A stretch of DNA of 64,000 nucleotides from Betaproteobacteria bacterium (GCA_025356395.1 JANXTA010000040.1:53449-117448), one strand, 5' to 3'. Shown: positions 37,731 to 47,053, counted from the first letter of the stretch. The notes: generated by a model not told the origin, from the sequence alone. Translations and numbers: made by a program.

Positions 37731-38924
37731 ATGTCTTCCGATTTCCTCTTCACTTCCGAGTCGGTCTCGGAAGGCCATCCCGACAAGGTCGCCGACCAGA
37801 TCTCCGACGCCGTCCTCGACGCGATCTTCGCGCAGGACCCGCGCTCGCGCGTCGCCGCCGAAACGTTGTGCAACACCGGTCTCGTGGTGCTCGCCGGCGA
37901 GATCACGACCAACGCCCACGTCGACTACATCCAGGTCGCGCGCGACACCATCAAGCGCATCGGTTACGACAACACCGACTACGGCATCGACTACAAGGGC
38001 TGCGCGGTGATGGTCTGCTACGACAAGCAGAGCAACGACATCGCACAGGGCGTCGACCAAGCGAGCGACGACCACCTCAACACGGGCGCCGGCGATCAGG
38101 GCCTGATGTTCGGCTACGCCTGCGACGAGACGCCCGAACTGATGCCGGCGCCCATCTACTACGCGCACCGCCTCGTCGAACGCCAGGCGATGTTGCGGAA
38201 AGACGGCCGCCTGCCGTTCCTGCGGCCCGACGCCAAGAGCCAGGTGACGATGCGCTACGTCGACGGCAAGCCGCACAGCATCGACACGGTGGTCCTGTCC
38301 ACCCAACACGACCCGGACCAGAGCGAGAGCAAGACCAAGATGAAGGCGTCGTTCAACGAAGCCGTCATCGAAGAGATTATCAAGCCAGTCCTGCCGAAGG
38401 AATGGCTGAAGGACACCAAGTTCCTGATCAACCCGACCGGTCGTTTCGTGATCGGCGGTCCGCAGGGCGACTGCGGGCTGACGGGCCGCAAGATCATCGT
38501 CGACACCTACGGCGGTGCCTGCCCGCACGGCGGCGGCGCGTTTTCCGGCAAGGACCCCTCGAAGGTCGACCGCTCGGCCGCCTATGCCGCGCGCTACGTC
38601 GCGAAGAACGTCGTAGCGGCGGGTCTCGCGCGCCAGTGCCAGATCCAGGTCGCGTACGCGATCGGCGTCGCCAAGCCGATGAACATCACGGTCTACACCG
38701 AAGGCACCGGCGTGATGGCCGACGAGGACCTGGCGAAGCTGGTCGCGAGCATGTTCGACCTGCGCCCCAAGGGCATCATCCAGATGCTCGACCTGCTGCG
38801 TCCGATCTACGAGAAGACCGCGGCCTACGGCCACTTCGGTCGCGAAGAGCCGGAGTTCAGCTGGGAAGCGACCGACAAGGCGATGGCCCTGCGCGACGCG
38901 GCCGGACTGCGCGCGAAGGGATGA
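37731..38924 (+). CDS. metK: S-adenosylmethionine synthetase
   Basis: This 397-residue enzyme makes S-adenosylmethionine from methionine and ATP. Motifs are [17 protein letters not shown] (N-terminal ATP site), [12 protein letters not shown] and the [19 protein letters not shown] phosphate loop. The ATG at 37731 follows CAGGAG and begins [11 protein letters not shown], the usual N-terminus. Its product feeds methylation, and ahcY and metF farther on recycle the product. Confidence 0.96.
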   Translation: MSSDFLFTSESVSEGHPDKVADQISDAVLDAIFAQDPRSRVAAETLCNTGLVVLAGEITTNAHVDYIQVARDTIKRIGYDNTDYGIDYKGCAVMVCYDKQSNDIAQGVDQASDDHLNTGAGDQGLMFGYACDETPELMPAPIYYAHRLVERQAMLRKDGRLPFLRPDAKSQVTMRYVDGKPHSIDTVVLSTQHDPDQSESKTKMKASFNEAVIEEIIKPVLPKEWLKDTKFLINPTGRFVIGGPQGDCGLTGRKIIVDTYGGACPHGGGAFSGKDPSKVDRSAAYAARYVAKNVVAAGLARQCQIQVAYAIGVAKPMNITVYTEGTGVMADEDLAKLVASMFDLRPKGIIQMLDLLRPIYEKTAAYGHFGREEPEFSWEATDKAMALRDAAGLRAKG

Positions 38925-38934
38925 CGATCGCGGC

Positions 38935-40302
38935 ATGACCGACGTGCTGACGACGGCATGGGAAGCGTTGCAGCTTCCCGCGGCGTCGCTCACGCGTCTC
39001 TCGATCGTCGGCCACGGCGCGTTGCCGTCGGCCTTCGCAGTCACCGAGTTCGCGGCCGGGTCGGTCGGCGCTGCCGCACTGGCATTGTCGGAACTGATCG
39101 CGGCCGGCACCGGCACTGCGCCTTTCGTGCGCGTCGATCGACGTCTCGCGTCGCTCTGGTTCGGCTCTTCGATCCAGCCGATCGGCTGGGAAGTCCCACC
39201 TCCGTGGGATGCCATCGCCGGCGACTACCGCTCGTCAGACGGCTGGATCCGGCTTCACACCAACGCGCCGATGCATCGCGCGGCAGCCGTGCGGGTCCTC
39301 GATTGCCCTGAAGAGCGGTCCGCAGTGGCCGCAGCCGTGTCGAGGTGGTCCGCCGACGATCTCGAAGCGTCCGTCGTCGCGGCCGGCGGATGCGCGGCGG
39401 CGATGAGAACGGTCGCGGCCTGGAACGACCACCCGCAGGGCACAGCAGTTTCTGGCGAGCCGCTGATCGACGTGGCTCGCTTCTCCTGTGCGCCAACGCT
39501 GTGGCGGCCCTCTGCGGCACGTCCGCTCGACGGGCTGAAAATCCTCGACCTGACCCGCGTGCTGGCCGGACCCGTGGCCACCCGCTTCCTCGCCGGCTAC
39601 GGCGCCGACGTCCTGCGCATCGATCCGCCCGGCTGGGACGAACCCGCCGTCGCGCCCGACGTGACCCTCGGCAAGCGCTGTGCGCGACTGGATCTCGAGC
39701 AGTCCGACGACCGACGACGCTTCGAGTCCCTGCTCGCCGAAGCCGACGTCCTCGTGCACGGCTATCGCCCGGGCGCGCTCGACGGCCTCGGGTACGACGC
39801 CGCGACTCGACGAGGCCTGCGTCCGGACCTGATCGACGTCTCGCTCGACGCCTACGGATGGGCCGGCCCCTGGCACGACCGACGCGGATTCGACAGCCTC
39901 GTCCAGATGAGCGCCGGCATCGCCGACGCCGGCATGCGATGGAAGCGCGCGGACCAGCCGACGCCGCTGCCGGTCCAGGCGCTGGATCATGCGGCCGGCT
40001 ATCTGATCGCGGCGGCGGCCATCGCCGGGGTCGTGCGACGCCTGTTGAACGAGGAGGCATCCACGTCCCGGCTCTCGCTGGCGCGGACTGCAGAGGCGTT
40101 GATCGATGCCGGCCCTCCTCGCGCGGACGGTCCGCCCTGGTCCGCGCGCACCGACGCCGATCTGTCGCAAGCCGTCGAAGCCACGCACTGGGGTCCGGCA
40201 CGACGGGTCGCGCCTCCGGTCGTCATCGACGGGGCGGCGATGGCCTGGAACCACGCCGCCTCACGACTGGGTTCGGCCGACGCCCGCTGGACATCGGCTT
40301 GA
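38935..40302 (+). CDS. CoA transferase family III (CaiB/BaiF) protein
   Basis: This 455-residue protein carries the family III core in its C-terminal half: LKILDLTRVLAGPVATRFLA and ADVLRIDPPGWDE, then ADVLVHGYRPGALDGLGYD and FDSLVQMSAGIADAG. Such enzymes move CoA between carboxylic acids. The N-terminal half is less conserved, so the protein may be a two-part variant. It starts 10 bases after metK and shares a TTGA overlap with the next gene. Substrate unknown. Confidence 0.8.
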   Translation: MTDVLTTAWEALQLPAASLTRLSIVGHGALPSAFAVTEFAAGSVGAAALALSELIAAGTGTAPFVRVDRRLASLWFGSSIQPIGWEVPPPWDAIAGDYRSSDGWIRLHTNAPMHRAAAVRVLDCPEERSAVAAAVSRWSADDLEASVVAAGGCAAAMRTVAAWNDHPQGTAVSGEPLIDVARFSCAPTLWRPSAARPLDGLKILDLTRVLAGPVATRFLAGYGADVLRIDPPGWDEPAVAPDVTLGKRCARLDLEQSDDRRRFESLLAEADVLVHGYRPGALDGLGYDAATRRGLRPDLIDVSLDAYGWAGPWHDRRGFDSLVQMSAGIADAGMRWKRADQPTPLPVQALDHAAGYLIAAAAIAGVVRRLLNEEASTSRLSLARTAEALIDAGPPRADGPPWSARTDADLSQAVEATHWGPARRVAPPVVIDGAAMAWNHAASRLGSADARWTSA

Positions 40303-41111
40303 TCGCCTCCGACGCGCTGCGCAGCGAGCTGATCTTCCTGCCAGCCGACAGCAGCCTGACGCGCTTCGATGGCGGCTTCGTGTTGATGACGCCGTCCAAC
40401 CCGACCTACTGGTGGGGCAACAGCCTGCGTTTCGATCACGCACCGCGGGCCGCCGACTTCGAACCGTGGATGCGCGCCTTCGAGACCCGCGTGCATGCCG
40501 TCCAGCCGACGTCGTCGCATCGCACTTTCGGCTGGGACAGCGACCAGCGGGGCGCCGTCGATCGCTTCGTCGACGCGGGATTCGAGTACTTCGAGATCAT
40601 CGGCCTCGTGCTTGACCGCGCCGATGCTTTCCGTGCGCCGCACTGCGATGATGCGATCCGCCCGTCGCGTATCGCCGGCGACGACTGGCTAGGGTTGCTC
40701 GCGCTGCTGGTCGAGACGCGCGACCCGAAACACGACGAGGCCGGCTATCGCACGTTTGCCGAACGCCAGATCGCCGGCTGGCGAGACCTTGAAGCCGCGG
40801 GTCAGGGATGCTGGTTCGCCGTCGTCGTCGACGGTGACATCGCGTCGGCGCTGGGGGTGTTCGTCGAGCACCAGCGCGGCGCCGACGGTCGCCGCATCGG
40901 CCGCTTCCAGCAGGTCGTCACGCACCCGTCGATGCGCCGGCGAGGATTGTGCGGAATCCTCGTCGAGTACGCCTCGCGCCACGCCTTCACGCATTTCGAT
41001 GCGGACTCGTTACGCATTTCTGCGGACGAGAACGACATCGCACGCCGGGTCTACCAAGACTGCGGCTACCGCATCGTAGATCGGCACCGTGGGCTCGAAC
41101 GCGGCAGTTAG
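40299..41111 (+). CDS. GNAT-family N-acetyltransferase
   Basis: This 270-residue protein has a C-terminal GNAT domain with the acetyl-CoA loop region in RFQQVVTHPSMRRRGLCGIL and the following NDIARRVYQDCGYRIVD. The N-terminal half is family-specific (SNPTYWWGNSLRFDHAPRA). The TTG start overlaps the CoA transferase stop as TTGA; ATG 40384 is an alternative but would cut conserved sequence. Coupling to a CoA transferase suggests a shared acyl-CoA-dependent role. Substrate unknown. Confidence 0.75.
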   Translation: MIASDALRSELIFLPADSSLTRFDGGFVLMTPSNPTYWWGNSLRFDHAPRAADFEPWMRAFETRVHAVQPTSSHRTFGWDSDQRGAVDRFVDAGFEYFEIIGLVLDRADAFRAPHCDDAIRPSRIAGDDWLGLLALLVETRDPKHDEAGYRTFAERQIAGWRDLEAAGQGCWFAVVVDGDIASALGVFVEHQRGADGRRIGRFQQVVTHPSMRRRGLCGILVEYASRHAFTHFDADSLRISADENDIARRVYQDCGYRIVDRHRGLERGS

Positions 41112-41239
41112 CGCCCGCTCTCACGCTTGTTGTGGTTGCGCCGTCGCGACGTTCGGACCTCATCGGCCCCGCGCTGGCGCGATGCGCGTGGGAAAATGCG
41201 CGGCTTGATCGAAGCCCGATCGCGCATCACCCCCGCCGT

Positions 41240-42148
41240 ATGAAAATCGCCCTCGTCGTCATCCTCCTGCTGTTCGCCTTCAGCGGCGCCTTCGTGCATC
41301 TGCGCGGACGCGTGCGGCACAAGGCCGGCCGGCAGGTGTTCGACCACTCGACCTTCACCGCGCCGATCAACCTCTTCATGTACGCGTTCTCGGGCGTGCC
41401 GACCACGCCTTACCTCGAACCGTCGACCTTCCCGCATCTCAAGAAGCTGACCGACAACTGGCAGGTGATCCGCGACGAGGGCGTCGCATTGATGCAGCTC
41501 AAGAAGATCAAGGCCGCCGACTCGCACAACGATGCCGGCTTCAACTCGTTCTTCAAGACGGGCTGGAAGCGCTTCTATCTCAAGTGGTACGACGACGCGC
41601 ACCCGTCCGCGATGACGCTGTGCCCGCGCACCACCGCGTTGCTGAAGGACATCCCCGAGGTCAAGGCCGCGATGTTCGCGGAACTACCCGACGGCGCGAA
41701 GCTCGGCAAGCATCGTGACCCGTACGCCGGGTCGTTGCGCTTCCACCTCGGCCTCGCGACGCCCAACGACGACCGCTGCTTCATCGATGTGGACGGGCAG
41801 CGCTACAGCTGGCGCGACGGTCAGGGCGTCGTGTTCGACGAGACCTTCATCCACTACGCCGAGAACCGCAGCGGCGAGAACCGCCTGATTTTGTTCTGCG
41901 ACATCGAGCGGCCGATGAAGACGCGCTGGGCCCAGGGGCTCAACCACTGGCTCGGCAAGAACGTAGTGGCGGCGGGCGCCTCGCCCAACGATGCCGGCGA
42001 CAAGACCGGCTTCATCAACAAGATCTTCATCGTGTCGCACGTCGCGGGGCAATATCGACGCCGCTTCAAGCGCTGGAACCCGACCGTCTATCGGGCCACC
42101 AAGGTCCTGCTGCTGATCGGTGTCGTCGCAGGTTTCGTGGTGCTCTGA
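41240..42148 (+). CDS. aspartyl/asparaginyl beta-hydroxylase-type lipid A hydroxylase (LpxO-like)
   Basis: This 302-residue Fe(II)/2-oxoglutarate enzyme has an N-terminal membrane anchor (MKIALVVILLLFAFSGAF) and a second hydrophobic segment at the C-terminus. The iron motif is His158-x-Asp160 in GKHRDPYAGSLRFHLGL with His205 in FDETFIHYAENRSGENR. LpxO hydroxylates the 2-position of a lipid A secondary acyl chain, which suits the nearby lauroyl transferases. The match to LpxO rather than another beta-hydroxylase is likely from the two membrane ends, but is not proven. Confidence 0.8.
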   Translation: MKIALVVILLLFAFSGAFVHLRGRVRHKAGRQVFDHSTFTAPINLFMYAFSGVPTTPYLEPSTFPHLKKLTDNWQVIRDEGVALMQLKKIKAADSHNDAGFNSFFKTGWKRFYLKWYDDAHPSAMTLCPRTTALLKDIPEVKAAMFAELPDGAKLGKHRDPYAGSLRFHLGLATPNDDRCFIDVDGQRYSWRDGQGVVFDETFIHYAENRSGENRLILFCDIERPMKTRWAQGLNHWLGKNVVAAGASPNDAGDKTGFINKIFIVSHVAGQYRRRFKRWNPTVYRATKVLLLIGVVAGFVVL

Positions 42149-42169
42149 TCGGCCTGGCCGAATCGGCGG

Positions 42170-42205
42170 TTGACGATGGCGAACATGTACAGGTAATGTA
42201 CATGT
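42170..42205 (+). promoter_or_regulatory. promoter with overlapping palindromic operator for the RHH operon
   Basis: TTGACG (42170-42175) and TAATGT (42194-42199) are separated by 18 bases and form a good promoter. The inverted repeat ACATGTAC (42183-42190), seven-base spacer, GTACATGT (42198-42205) covers the spacer and the -10. A further ACATGT sits at the start codon (42230-42235). The layout fits autorepression by the ribbon-helix-helix protein encoded next. Confidence 0.6.
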
Positions 42206-42231
42206 CGCCCCCGCCCTCCGGAGTCGCGAAC

Positions 42232-42540
42232 ATGTTGACCGCCGTCGAACGCATCGTCGTGCAAGCCACCGCCGTCGAGAAGAAGTCCATCGCCGCGAAG
42301 GCCAAGCGCCTCGGGCTGCCCATCTCCGAACTGATGCGACGCGGTGCCAGCGCCTACGAAGCGCGCAACTCCGACGAGGAACTCGGCGCCATGGCCGACG
42401 CGGCCACGGCCGCCGCCGAACGCGCGGGTGCGGCCATCGACGACGCGCTCGCCTTCGTCGAAGCCAGCAACCAGCGCATCGCGGCCCTCGAAGCCCAAGC
42501 TGCGAAAACCGCGACGAAGCTCGCCCGCAAGACCGCCTGA
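42232..42540 (+). CDS. ribbon-helix-helix (Arc/MetJ-like) DNA-binding protein with coiled-coil tail
   Basis: This 102-residue protein begins at ATG 42232 with MLTAVERIVVQATAVEKKSI, a ribbon strand and helix followed by AAKAKRLGLPISELMRRG, the pattern of RHH repressors. The C-terminal 50 residues are an Ala/Glu-rich helix (AFVEASNQRIAALEAQAAK). An earlier in-frame ATG at 42196 lies inside the operator and is less likely. It overlaps the next small gene by one base. No known partner toxin is present. Confidence 0.65.
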   Translation: MLTAVERIVVQATAVEKKSIAAKAKRLGLPISELMRRGASAYEARNSDEELGAMADAATAAAERAGAAIDDALAFVEASNQRIAALEAQAAKTATKLARKTA

Positions 42541-42734
42541 TGGGGGTGACCGAACGCGTTTGGGGCGCGTTCACGGCCATCATCAAGCTCGAAGACAAGG
42601 TCAGTCGCCAAGCCGATGCGATGCGTGCGCAGCAAGTGAAAATCGAAGACCTCACGGGCCGCATCATCCGGCTCGAGGCCCAGCTCGAACTGCTGACCGG
42701 CGCCGCGCTGGTCAGGCAAATCCGCAATCGCTGA
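42540..42734 (+). CDS. small coiled-coil protein in the RHH operon
   Basis: This 64-residue protein is almost wholly helical with heptad spacing: IIKLEDKVSRQADAMRAQQV, then LTGRIIRLEAQLELL. It has no catalytic motif and no membrane segment. Its ATG overlaps the RHH gene stop (TGATG), so the two are coupled. I do not recognise the family. A simple reading is a dimeric partner of the RHH protein. Confidence 0.6.
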   Translation: MGVTERVWGAFTAIIKLEDKVSRQADAMRAQQVKIEDLTGRIIRLEAQLELLTGAALVRQIRNR

Positions 42735-42756
42735 GCCGACGCCTCGCAGTCCGACC

Positions 42757-43848
42757 ATGCGCTTCGAAGCACGCTCGAAGGACGGCGGAGGCGCGGCCGC
42801 CAAGCGCCACGCGAGCGTCGACGATCTGCCGCGCGCCGAGACCATCATCGACGCGCGTACGCCCGCCGAGTTCGCGCTCGATCACATCCCCGGCGCCATC
42901 AACTGCCCCGTGCTGTCCGACGACGAGCGCCGTATCGTCGGCACGCTCTACAGGCAGCAGGGACCGTTCGAGGCGCGGCGCGTCGGCGGAGGCATGGTCG
43001 CGGCCAACCTCGCCCAACACCTCGCGACGTCGATGGCGGACCGGCCCGCCGGCTGGAAGCCGGTCGTCTATTGCTGGCGCGGCGGCCTGCGCAGCGGGTC
43101 GATGGTGCAGTGGCTGCGGCTAGTCGGCTGGGATGCGCGGCAACTGAGCGGCGGCTACAAGCAGTACCGCAAGCACGTCATCCAGGTCATCGACACGCTT
43201 TCGCCGCAGCTGCAGCTGCGGGTGCTGTGCGGCCCGACCGGCAGCGCCAAGACGCGCGTTCTGCAGGCCCTGGGCGACGCCGGCCAGCAGACTCTCGACC
43301 TCGAGGACTGCGCGAACCACAAGGGTTCGGTCCTCGGTGGCGTGCCGGGCGTCGAGCAGCCGTCGCAGAAGGGCTTCGAGACCCGCATCGCGACGACGCT
43401 CGAACGTTTCGACGTCACGCGGCCGGTCTACGTGGAGGCCGAGAGCCGAAAGATCGGCCGGCTCGCGTTACCCACGCCCCTGCTGGAGCGCATGCGCGAG
43501 AGTCCGTGCGTCGAGATCGTGGCCGGCGTCGATGCGCGTCTCGACTACCTTCTGCACGACTACGCCTATCTCGGAGACGACGGCGCGGCACTTGCAGCGC
43601 GCTTCGACCTGCTGCACGGGCTGCAGTCGAACGAGACCATCGCGCGCTGGAAGCAATGGGCCGTCGATCACGATCTTGCCGCGCTGTTCGGCGAGTTGAT
43701 GGTCATGCACTACGACCCGCTCTATGCCCGTTCGCAGAACGGCAACTTCCTGCGCCTGTGCGAGGCCGTACGCATCGACGTCGGGCGCCTGGCGCCCGAC
43801 GACATGCCGCAGATCGCCACGCGGATCATGGCGGCAGCCGCGGACTGA
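42757..43848 (+). CDS. mnmH: tRNA 2-selenouridine synthase
   Basis: This 363-residue enzyme (also SelU/YbbB) replaces sulfur by selenium in the wobble 2-thiouridine of some tRNAs, via a geranylated intermediate. The N-terminal rhodanese domain has Cys106 in VVYCWRGGLRSGS, and the second domain has the P-loop GPTGSAKT (about 159-166). The usual partner selD is not in this window. It starts 22 bases after the coiled-coil gene. Confidence 0.9.
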   Translation: MRFEARSKDGGGAAAKRHASVDDLPRAETIIDARTPAEFALDHIPGAINCPVLSDDERRIVGTLYRQQGPFEARRVGGGMVAANLAQHLATSMADRPAGWKPVVYCWRGGLRSGSMVQWLRLVGWDARQLSGGYKQYRKHVIQVIDTLSPQLQLRVLCGPTGSAKTRVLQALGDAGQQTLDLEDCANHKGSVLGGVPGVEQPSQKGFETRIATTLERFDVTRPVYVEAESRKIGRLALPTPLLERMRESPCVEIVAGVDARLDYLLHDYAYLGDDGAALAARFDLLHGLQSNETIARWKQWAVDHDLAALFGELMVMHYDPLYARSQNGNFLRLCEAVRIDVGRLAPDDMPQIATRIMAAAAD

Positions 43849-43859
43849 AGGCCCGAGCG

Positions 43860-44108
43860 ATGTCGTCGTCGAACAGTGATGACGTACGGCCCGGCAAGGT
43901 GACCTCGTTCCCGCTCAACGTGCAGCTCGAGGACGACGAGGTCGTGTTCTTCTCGTGGATCGAATACGAATCGCGCGCGCATCGCGATACGGTGAACGAG
44001 GCCGTGATGAAGGACCCGCGGCTCGCCCCGATGATGGATGCGGCGTAACGTCCCTTCGATGGCAAGCGGATGCTCTTTGGCAGGTTCGAGGTGATGGTCG
44101 ATCTCTGA
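43860..44108 (+). pseudogene. DUF1428 family remnant
   Basis: From 43860 the frame reads as the C-terminal half of a DUF1428 protein: DDVRPGKVTSFPLNVQ, EDDEVVFFSWIEYES and DPRLAPMMDAA. It stops at TAA 44046-44048, but the same frame resumes as RPFDGKRMLFGRFEVMVDL and ends at TGA 44106-44108, exactly the family C-terminus. The N-terminal 40 or so residues are missing; the mnmH end lies there instead. So the gene is both truncated and interrupted by an in-frame stop. Confidence 0.75.
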
Positions 44109-44223
44109 ATTCGCGACAACGATCGGATTTTCGCTCGCCTCGCTCGAAGTCGATTCTTGCCCCTCGTTCAAATTCAGCGCCGTGCCGAATATCGTTAGAG
44201 ATCGTGCGGCGTACCATCTATAT

Positions 44224-45498
44224 ATGAACGTTGCCCGCAAACTCGAAATCCTCGCCGACGCAGCCAAGTACGACGCGTCGTGCGCGTCTTCGGGCGCCGA
44301 AAAACGCAACTCGCTCGGCGGCAAAGGTATCGGCTCCACCGAAGGCATGGGCATCTGCCACAGCTACGCGCCCGATGGTCGTTGCGTGTCGTTGCTGAAG
44401 ATCCTTCTGACCAACTTCTGCACCTACGACTGCCTGTACTGCGTCAATCGCGTCTCGTCGAACGTGCCGCGTGCGCGCTTCACCGTCGACGAGGTCGTGG
44501 CCCTCACCATCGACTTCTACAAGCGCAACTACATCGAAGGCCTGTTCCTGTCGTCGGGGATCATCCAGACGCCCGACTACACGATGGAGCAGGTCGTCGC
44601 GGTCGCGCGGAAGCTGCGCAACGAACACGACTTCCGCGGCTACATCCACCTCAAGACCATCCCCGATGCGAGCGATGCATTGCTCGCCGAAGCAGGCCGG
44701 TACGCCGACCGCCTGTCAATCAACATCGAGCTGCCGTCGGTCGAAGGGATGAAGGCGCTGGCCCCGGAGAAGGACGCGCGGGCGATCCGCATCTCGATGG
44801 GCCGGCTGCGCGAGAAAATCGATGCGGCCAAGGGCGAGCGCGCCGATGCATCGCGCGTCGCGCAGGCGCAGATGAAGCCGCTAGTGAAGCCGCAGCGCTT
44901 CTCGACCAGCGGCCAGAGCACGCAGATGATCGTGGGTGCCGACGCGAGCGACGACACCCGCATCCTCGCGGTCAGCGCCAACCTCTACGGCTCGTATCGA
45001 TTGAAGCGGGTGTACTACTCGGCCTTCAGTCCGATCCCCGACGCGAGCGGCTCGTTACCGCTGAAGGCACCGCCGCTGGTGCGCGAGCATCGGCTCTACC
45101 AGGCCGACTGGCTGATGCGCTTCTATGGCTTCGCTTCGGACGAGATCGTCCAGCGCGCCGACGGCATGCTCGACCTCGACGTGGACCCCAAGCTCGGCTG
45201 GGCGCTCGCGCATCGTGAGCGCTTCCCGATGGACATCAACCGCGCATCGCGCGAGGACCTGCTGCGCGTGCCGGGACTCGGGGCGAAGACCGTCGAGCGC
45301 CTGATCGCGTCGCGCCGACATCGACGCATCCATCGTGCCGACCTCACGCGGCTGCGGGTCGCGATGGCGAAGGTGCTGCCGTTCGTGACGCTGGCCGACC
45401 ACGTGCCGAAGACGGACCAACTCGATGCCGAGCAGCTCAAGCCGCAGCTCGTGCGCGCGGTGGCCCGTGAGAGCGGACAGCTCGCGCTGTTCGCCTGA
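44224..45498 (+). CDS. radical SAM protein with C-terminal helix-hairpin-helix (DNA modification/repair type)
   Basis: This 424-residue protein has the radical SAM cluster motif CxxxCxxC at Cys66, Cys70 and Cys73 (NFCTYDCLYCVNR). A C-terminal helix-hairpin-helix follows, with LLRVPGLGAKTVERLI around residues 347-361, a DNA-binding element. This domain pair defines a family annotated as putative DNA modification/repair radical SAM proteins and usually sits beside the gene found next here. The reaction is unknown. ATG 44224 gives MNVARKLEIL, the family start. Confidence 0.88.
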   Translation: MNVARKLEILADAAKYDASCASSGAEKRNSLGGKGIGSTEGMGICHSYAPDGRCVSLLKILLTNFCTYDCLYCVNRVSSNVPRARFTVDEVVALTIDFYKRNYIEGLFLSSGIIQTPDYTMEQVVAVARKLRNEHDFRGYIHLKTIPDASDALLAEAGRYADRLSINIELPSVEGMKALAPEKDARAIRISMGRLREKIDAAKGERADASRVAQAQMKPLVKPQRFSTSGQSTQMIVGADASDDTRILAVSANLYGSYRLKRVYYSAFSPIPDASGSLPLKAPPLVREHRLYQADWLMRFYGFASDEIVQRADGMLDLDVDPKLGWALAHRERFPMDINRASREDLLRVPGLGAKTVERLIASRRHRRIHRADLTRLRVAMAKVLPFVTLADHVPKTDQLDAEQLKPQLVRAVARESGQLALFA

Positions 45499-45511
45499 TC
45501 GCCGTCGCTCG

Positions 45512-47053
45512 ATGCGTTCGATCGTCCTTGCGGACCAGACCGACTTCGCCGGATGGCGGGCGGCAGCGCGTCGCCTGGCGCTTGACGACGTCGCACCGGA
45601 GGACGTGAGCTGGTCGGTGGGCAGTGCGGACACGCTGTTTGCGGACGAGTCGCCCGATGAGGCCATCGACACGAAGGCCGCTTTCACGGTGCCGCGCTCG
45701 TTCGTCGAACGATGCGCGGCCGCCATCCTGCATCGCGATACCGATCGCTTCGGCTTCCTCTATCGGGTGCTGTGGCGGCTGCGGCGCGAACCGGAGCTGA
45801 TCGAGATCGCGGTCGACCCGGACATCGTCCGCCTCGAGGCGATGGTCAAGGCGATCCGTCGCGACCTGCACAAGATGAAGGCCTATGTGCGCTTCCGTGA
45901 AGTCAAGGTGCCCGAGTCCGCCGGCAGTCGCCCTCGCCCATCGCAGGTCGAGCGCGCGCTGCGCGACGGCGATCACTTCAACGTGCTGGCGCCCTGGTTC
46001 GTCGCCTGGTTCGAGCCGTCGCACTACATCGTCGAGGCCGTGGCGCCGTTCTTCACGCGGCGCTTCACCGCGATGCGCTGGGCGATCCTGACGCCGGACC
46101 GCAGCGCGTCGTGGGACGGCGCGAAGCTGAGCTTTGGACCCGGCGCGCACCGCAGCGATGCGCCGGACGGCGACGTGCTCGAGGACCTGTGGCGCAGCTA
46201 TTACGCGAACATCTTCAACCCCGCGCGGCTCAAGCTGGCCACGATGCAGGGGCAGATGCCGAAGAAGTACTGGAAGAACCTGCCGGAGGCCGAACTGATC
46301 GCGCCGCTGGCCGCGTCGGCGCGCCGACGGATGGACACGATGATCGAGGCGGACGCGTCGCAGGCACCGGCGCGGACCGAGCGCGTGATGCAGGCCGCGG
46401 GACATCGATCACTGGCCGAAGCTTCGACCGAGGACACCACGATGATTCCCGATTTGACGAACCTCGATCTCGCAGCCCTCGCCCATGCCGCGCGCGACTG
46501 TCGCGCGTGTCCGCTGTGGGAGCCGGCGACGCAGACGGTCTTCGGCGAAGGGGCGGTCGACGCGAGCATCGTCGTGGTGGGCGAACAGCCGGGCGACCAG
46601 GAAGACCTCGCGGGCAAACCCTTCGTCGGCCCGGCGGGCCAGCTCTTCAACCGCGCGCTGGGAGAAGCCGGCATCGATCGCAGCACGCTATACGTGACCA
46701 ATGCGGTCAAGCACTTCAAGTTCATCGTGCGCGGCAAGCGACGCCTGCATCAGTCGCCGAAAGTCACCGAGATCCGCGCCTGCCATCCATGGGTCGAGGC
46801 CGAGATCGGACGATTGCAGCCTCGTCTCGTGATCGCGATGGGCGCGTCGGCCGCGCAGAGCGTGTTCGGTCGCGCGACGCCGGTCGAGAAGAGCCGGCGG
46901 CAGTTCTTCGAGCAGGCGATCGGTGGACATCGCACGCGGGTCGTGGTGACCGTGCATCCGTCTTACCTGCTGCGACTGCCCGACGAGGAGGCGCGGGCCG
47001 CCGCCTATGCGGCGTTCGTCGAGGACCTGCGCATCGCGCACGACTCGATCTGA
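45512..47053 (+). CDS. DUF4130-UdgX fusion, uracil-DNA-binding protein
   Basis: This 513-residue protein joins an N-terminal DUF4130 domain (about 1-275; for example GDHFNVLAPWFVAWFEPSHY) to a C-terminal family 4-like uracil-DNA glycosylase of the UdgX type (about 320-510). UdgX marks are GEQPGDQEDLAGKPFVGPAG and the loop KRRLHQSP (409-416). In M. smegmatis UdgX, the His of the matching KRRIH loop forms a covalent bond to the abasic site after uracil removal; here it is His413. Iron-sulfur cysteines are Cys330, Cys333 and Cys424. It follows the radical SAM gene by 13 bases. Confidence 0.9.
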   Translation: MRSIVLADQTDFAGWRAAARRLALDDVAPEDVSWSVGSADTLFADESPDEAIDTKAAFTVPRSFVERCAAAILHRDTDRFGFLYRVLWRLRREPELIEIAVDPDIVRLEAMVKAIRRDLHKMKAYVRFREVKVPESAGSRPRPSQVERALRDGDHFNVLAPWFVAWFEPSHYIVEAVAPFFTRRFTAMRWAILTPDRSASWDGAKLSFGPGAHRSDAPDGDVLEDLWRSYYANIFNPARLKLATMQGQMPKKYWKNLPEAELIAPLAASARRRMDTMIEADASQAPARTERVMQAAGHRSLAEASTEDTTMIPDLTNLDLAALAHAARDCRACPLWEPATQTVFGEGAVDASIVVVGEQPGDQEDLAGKPFVGPAGQLFNRALGEAGIDRSTLYVTNAVKHFKFIVRGKRRLHQSPKVTEIRACHPWVEAEIGRLQPRLVIAMGASAAQSVFGRATPVEKSRRQFFEQAIGGHRTRVVVTVHPSYLLRLPDEEARAAAYAAFVEDLRIAHDSI

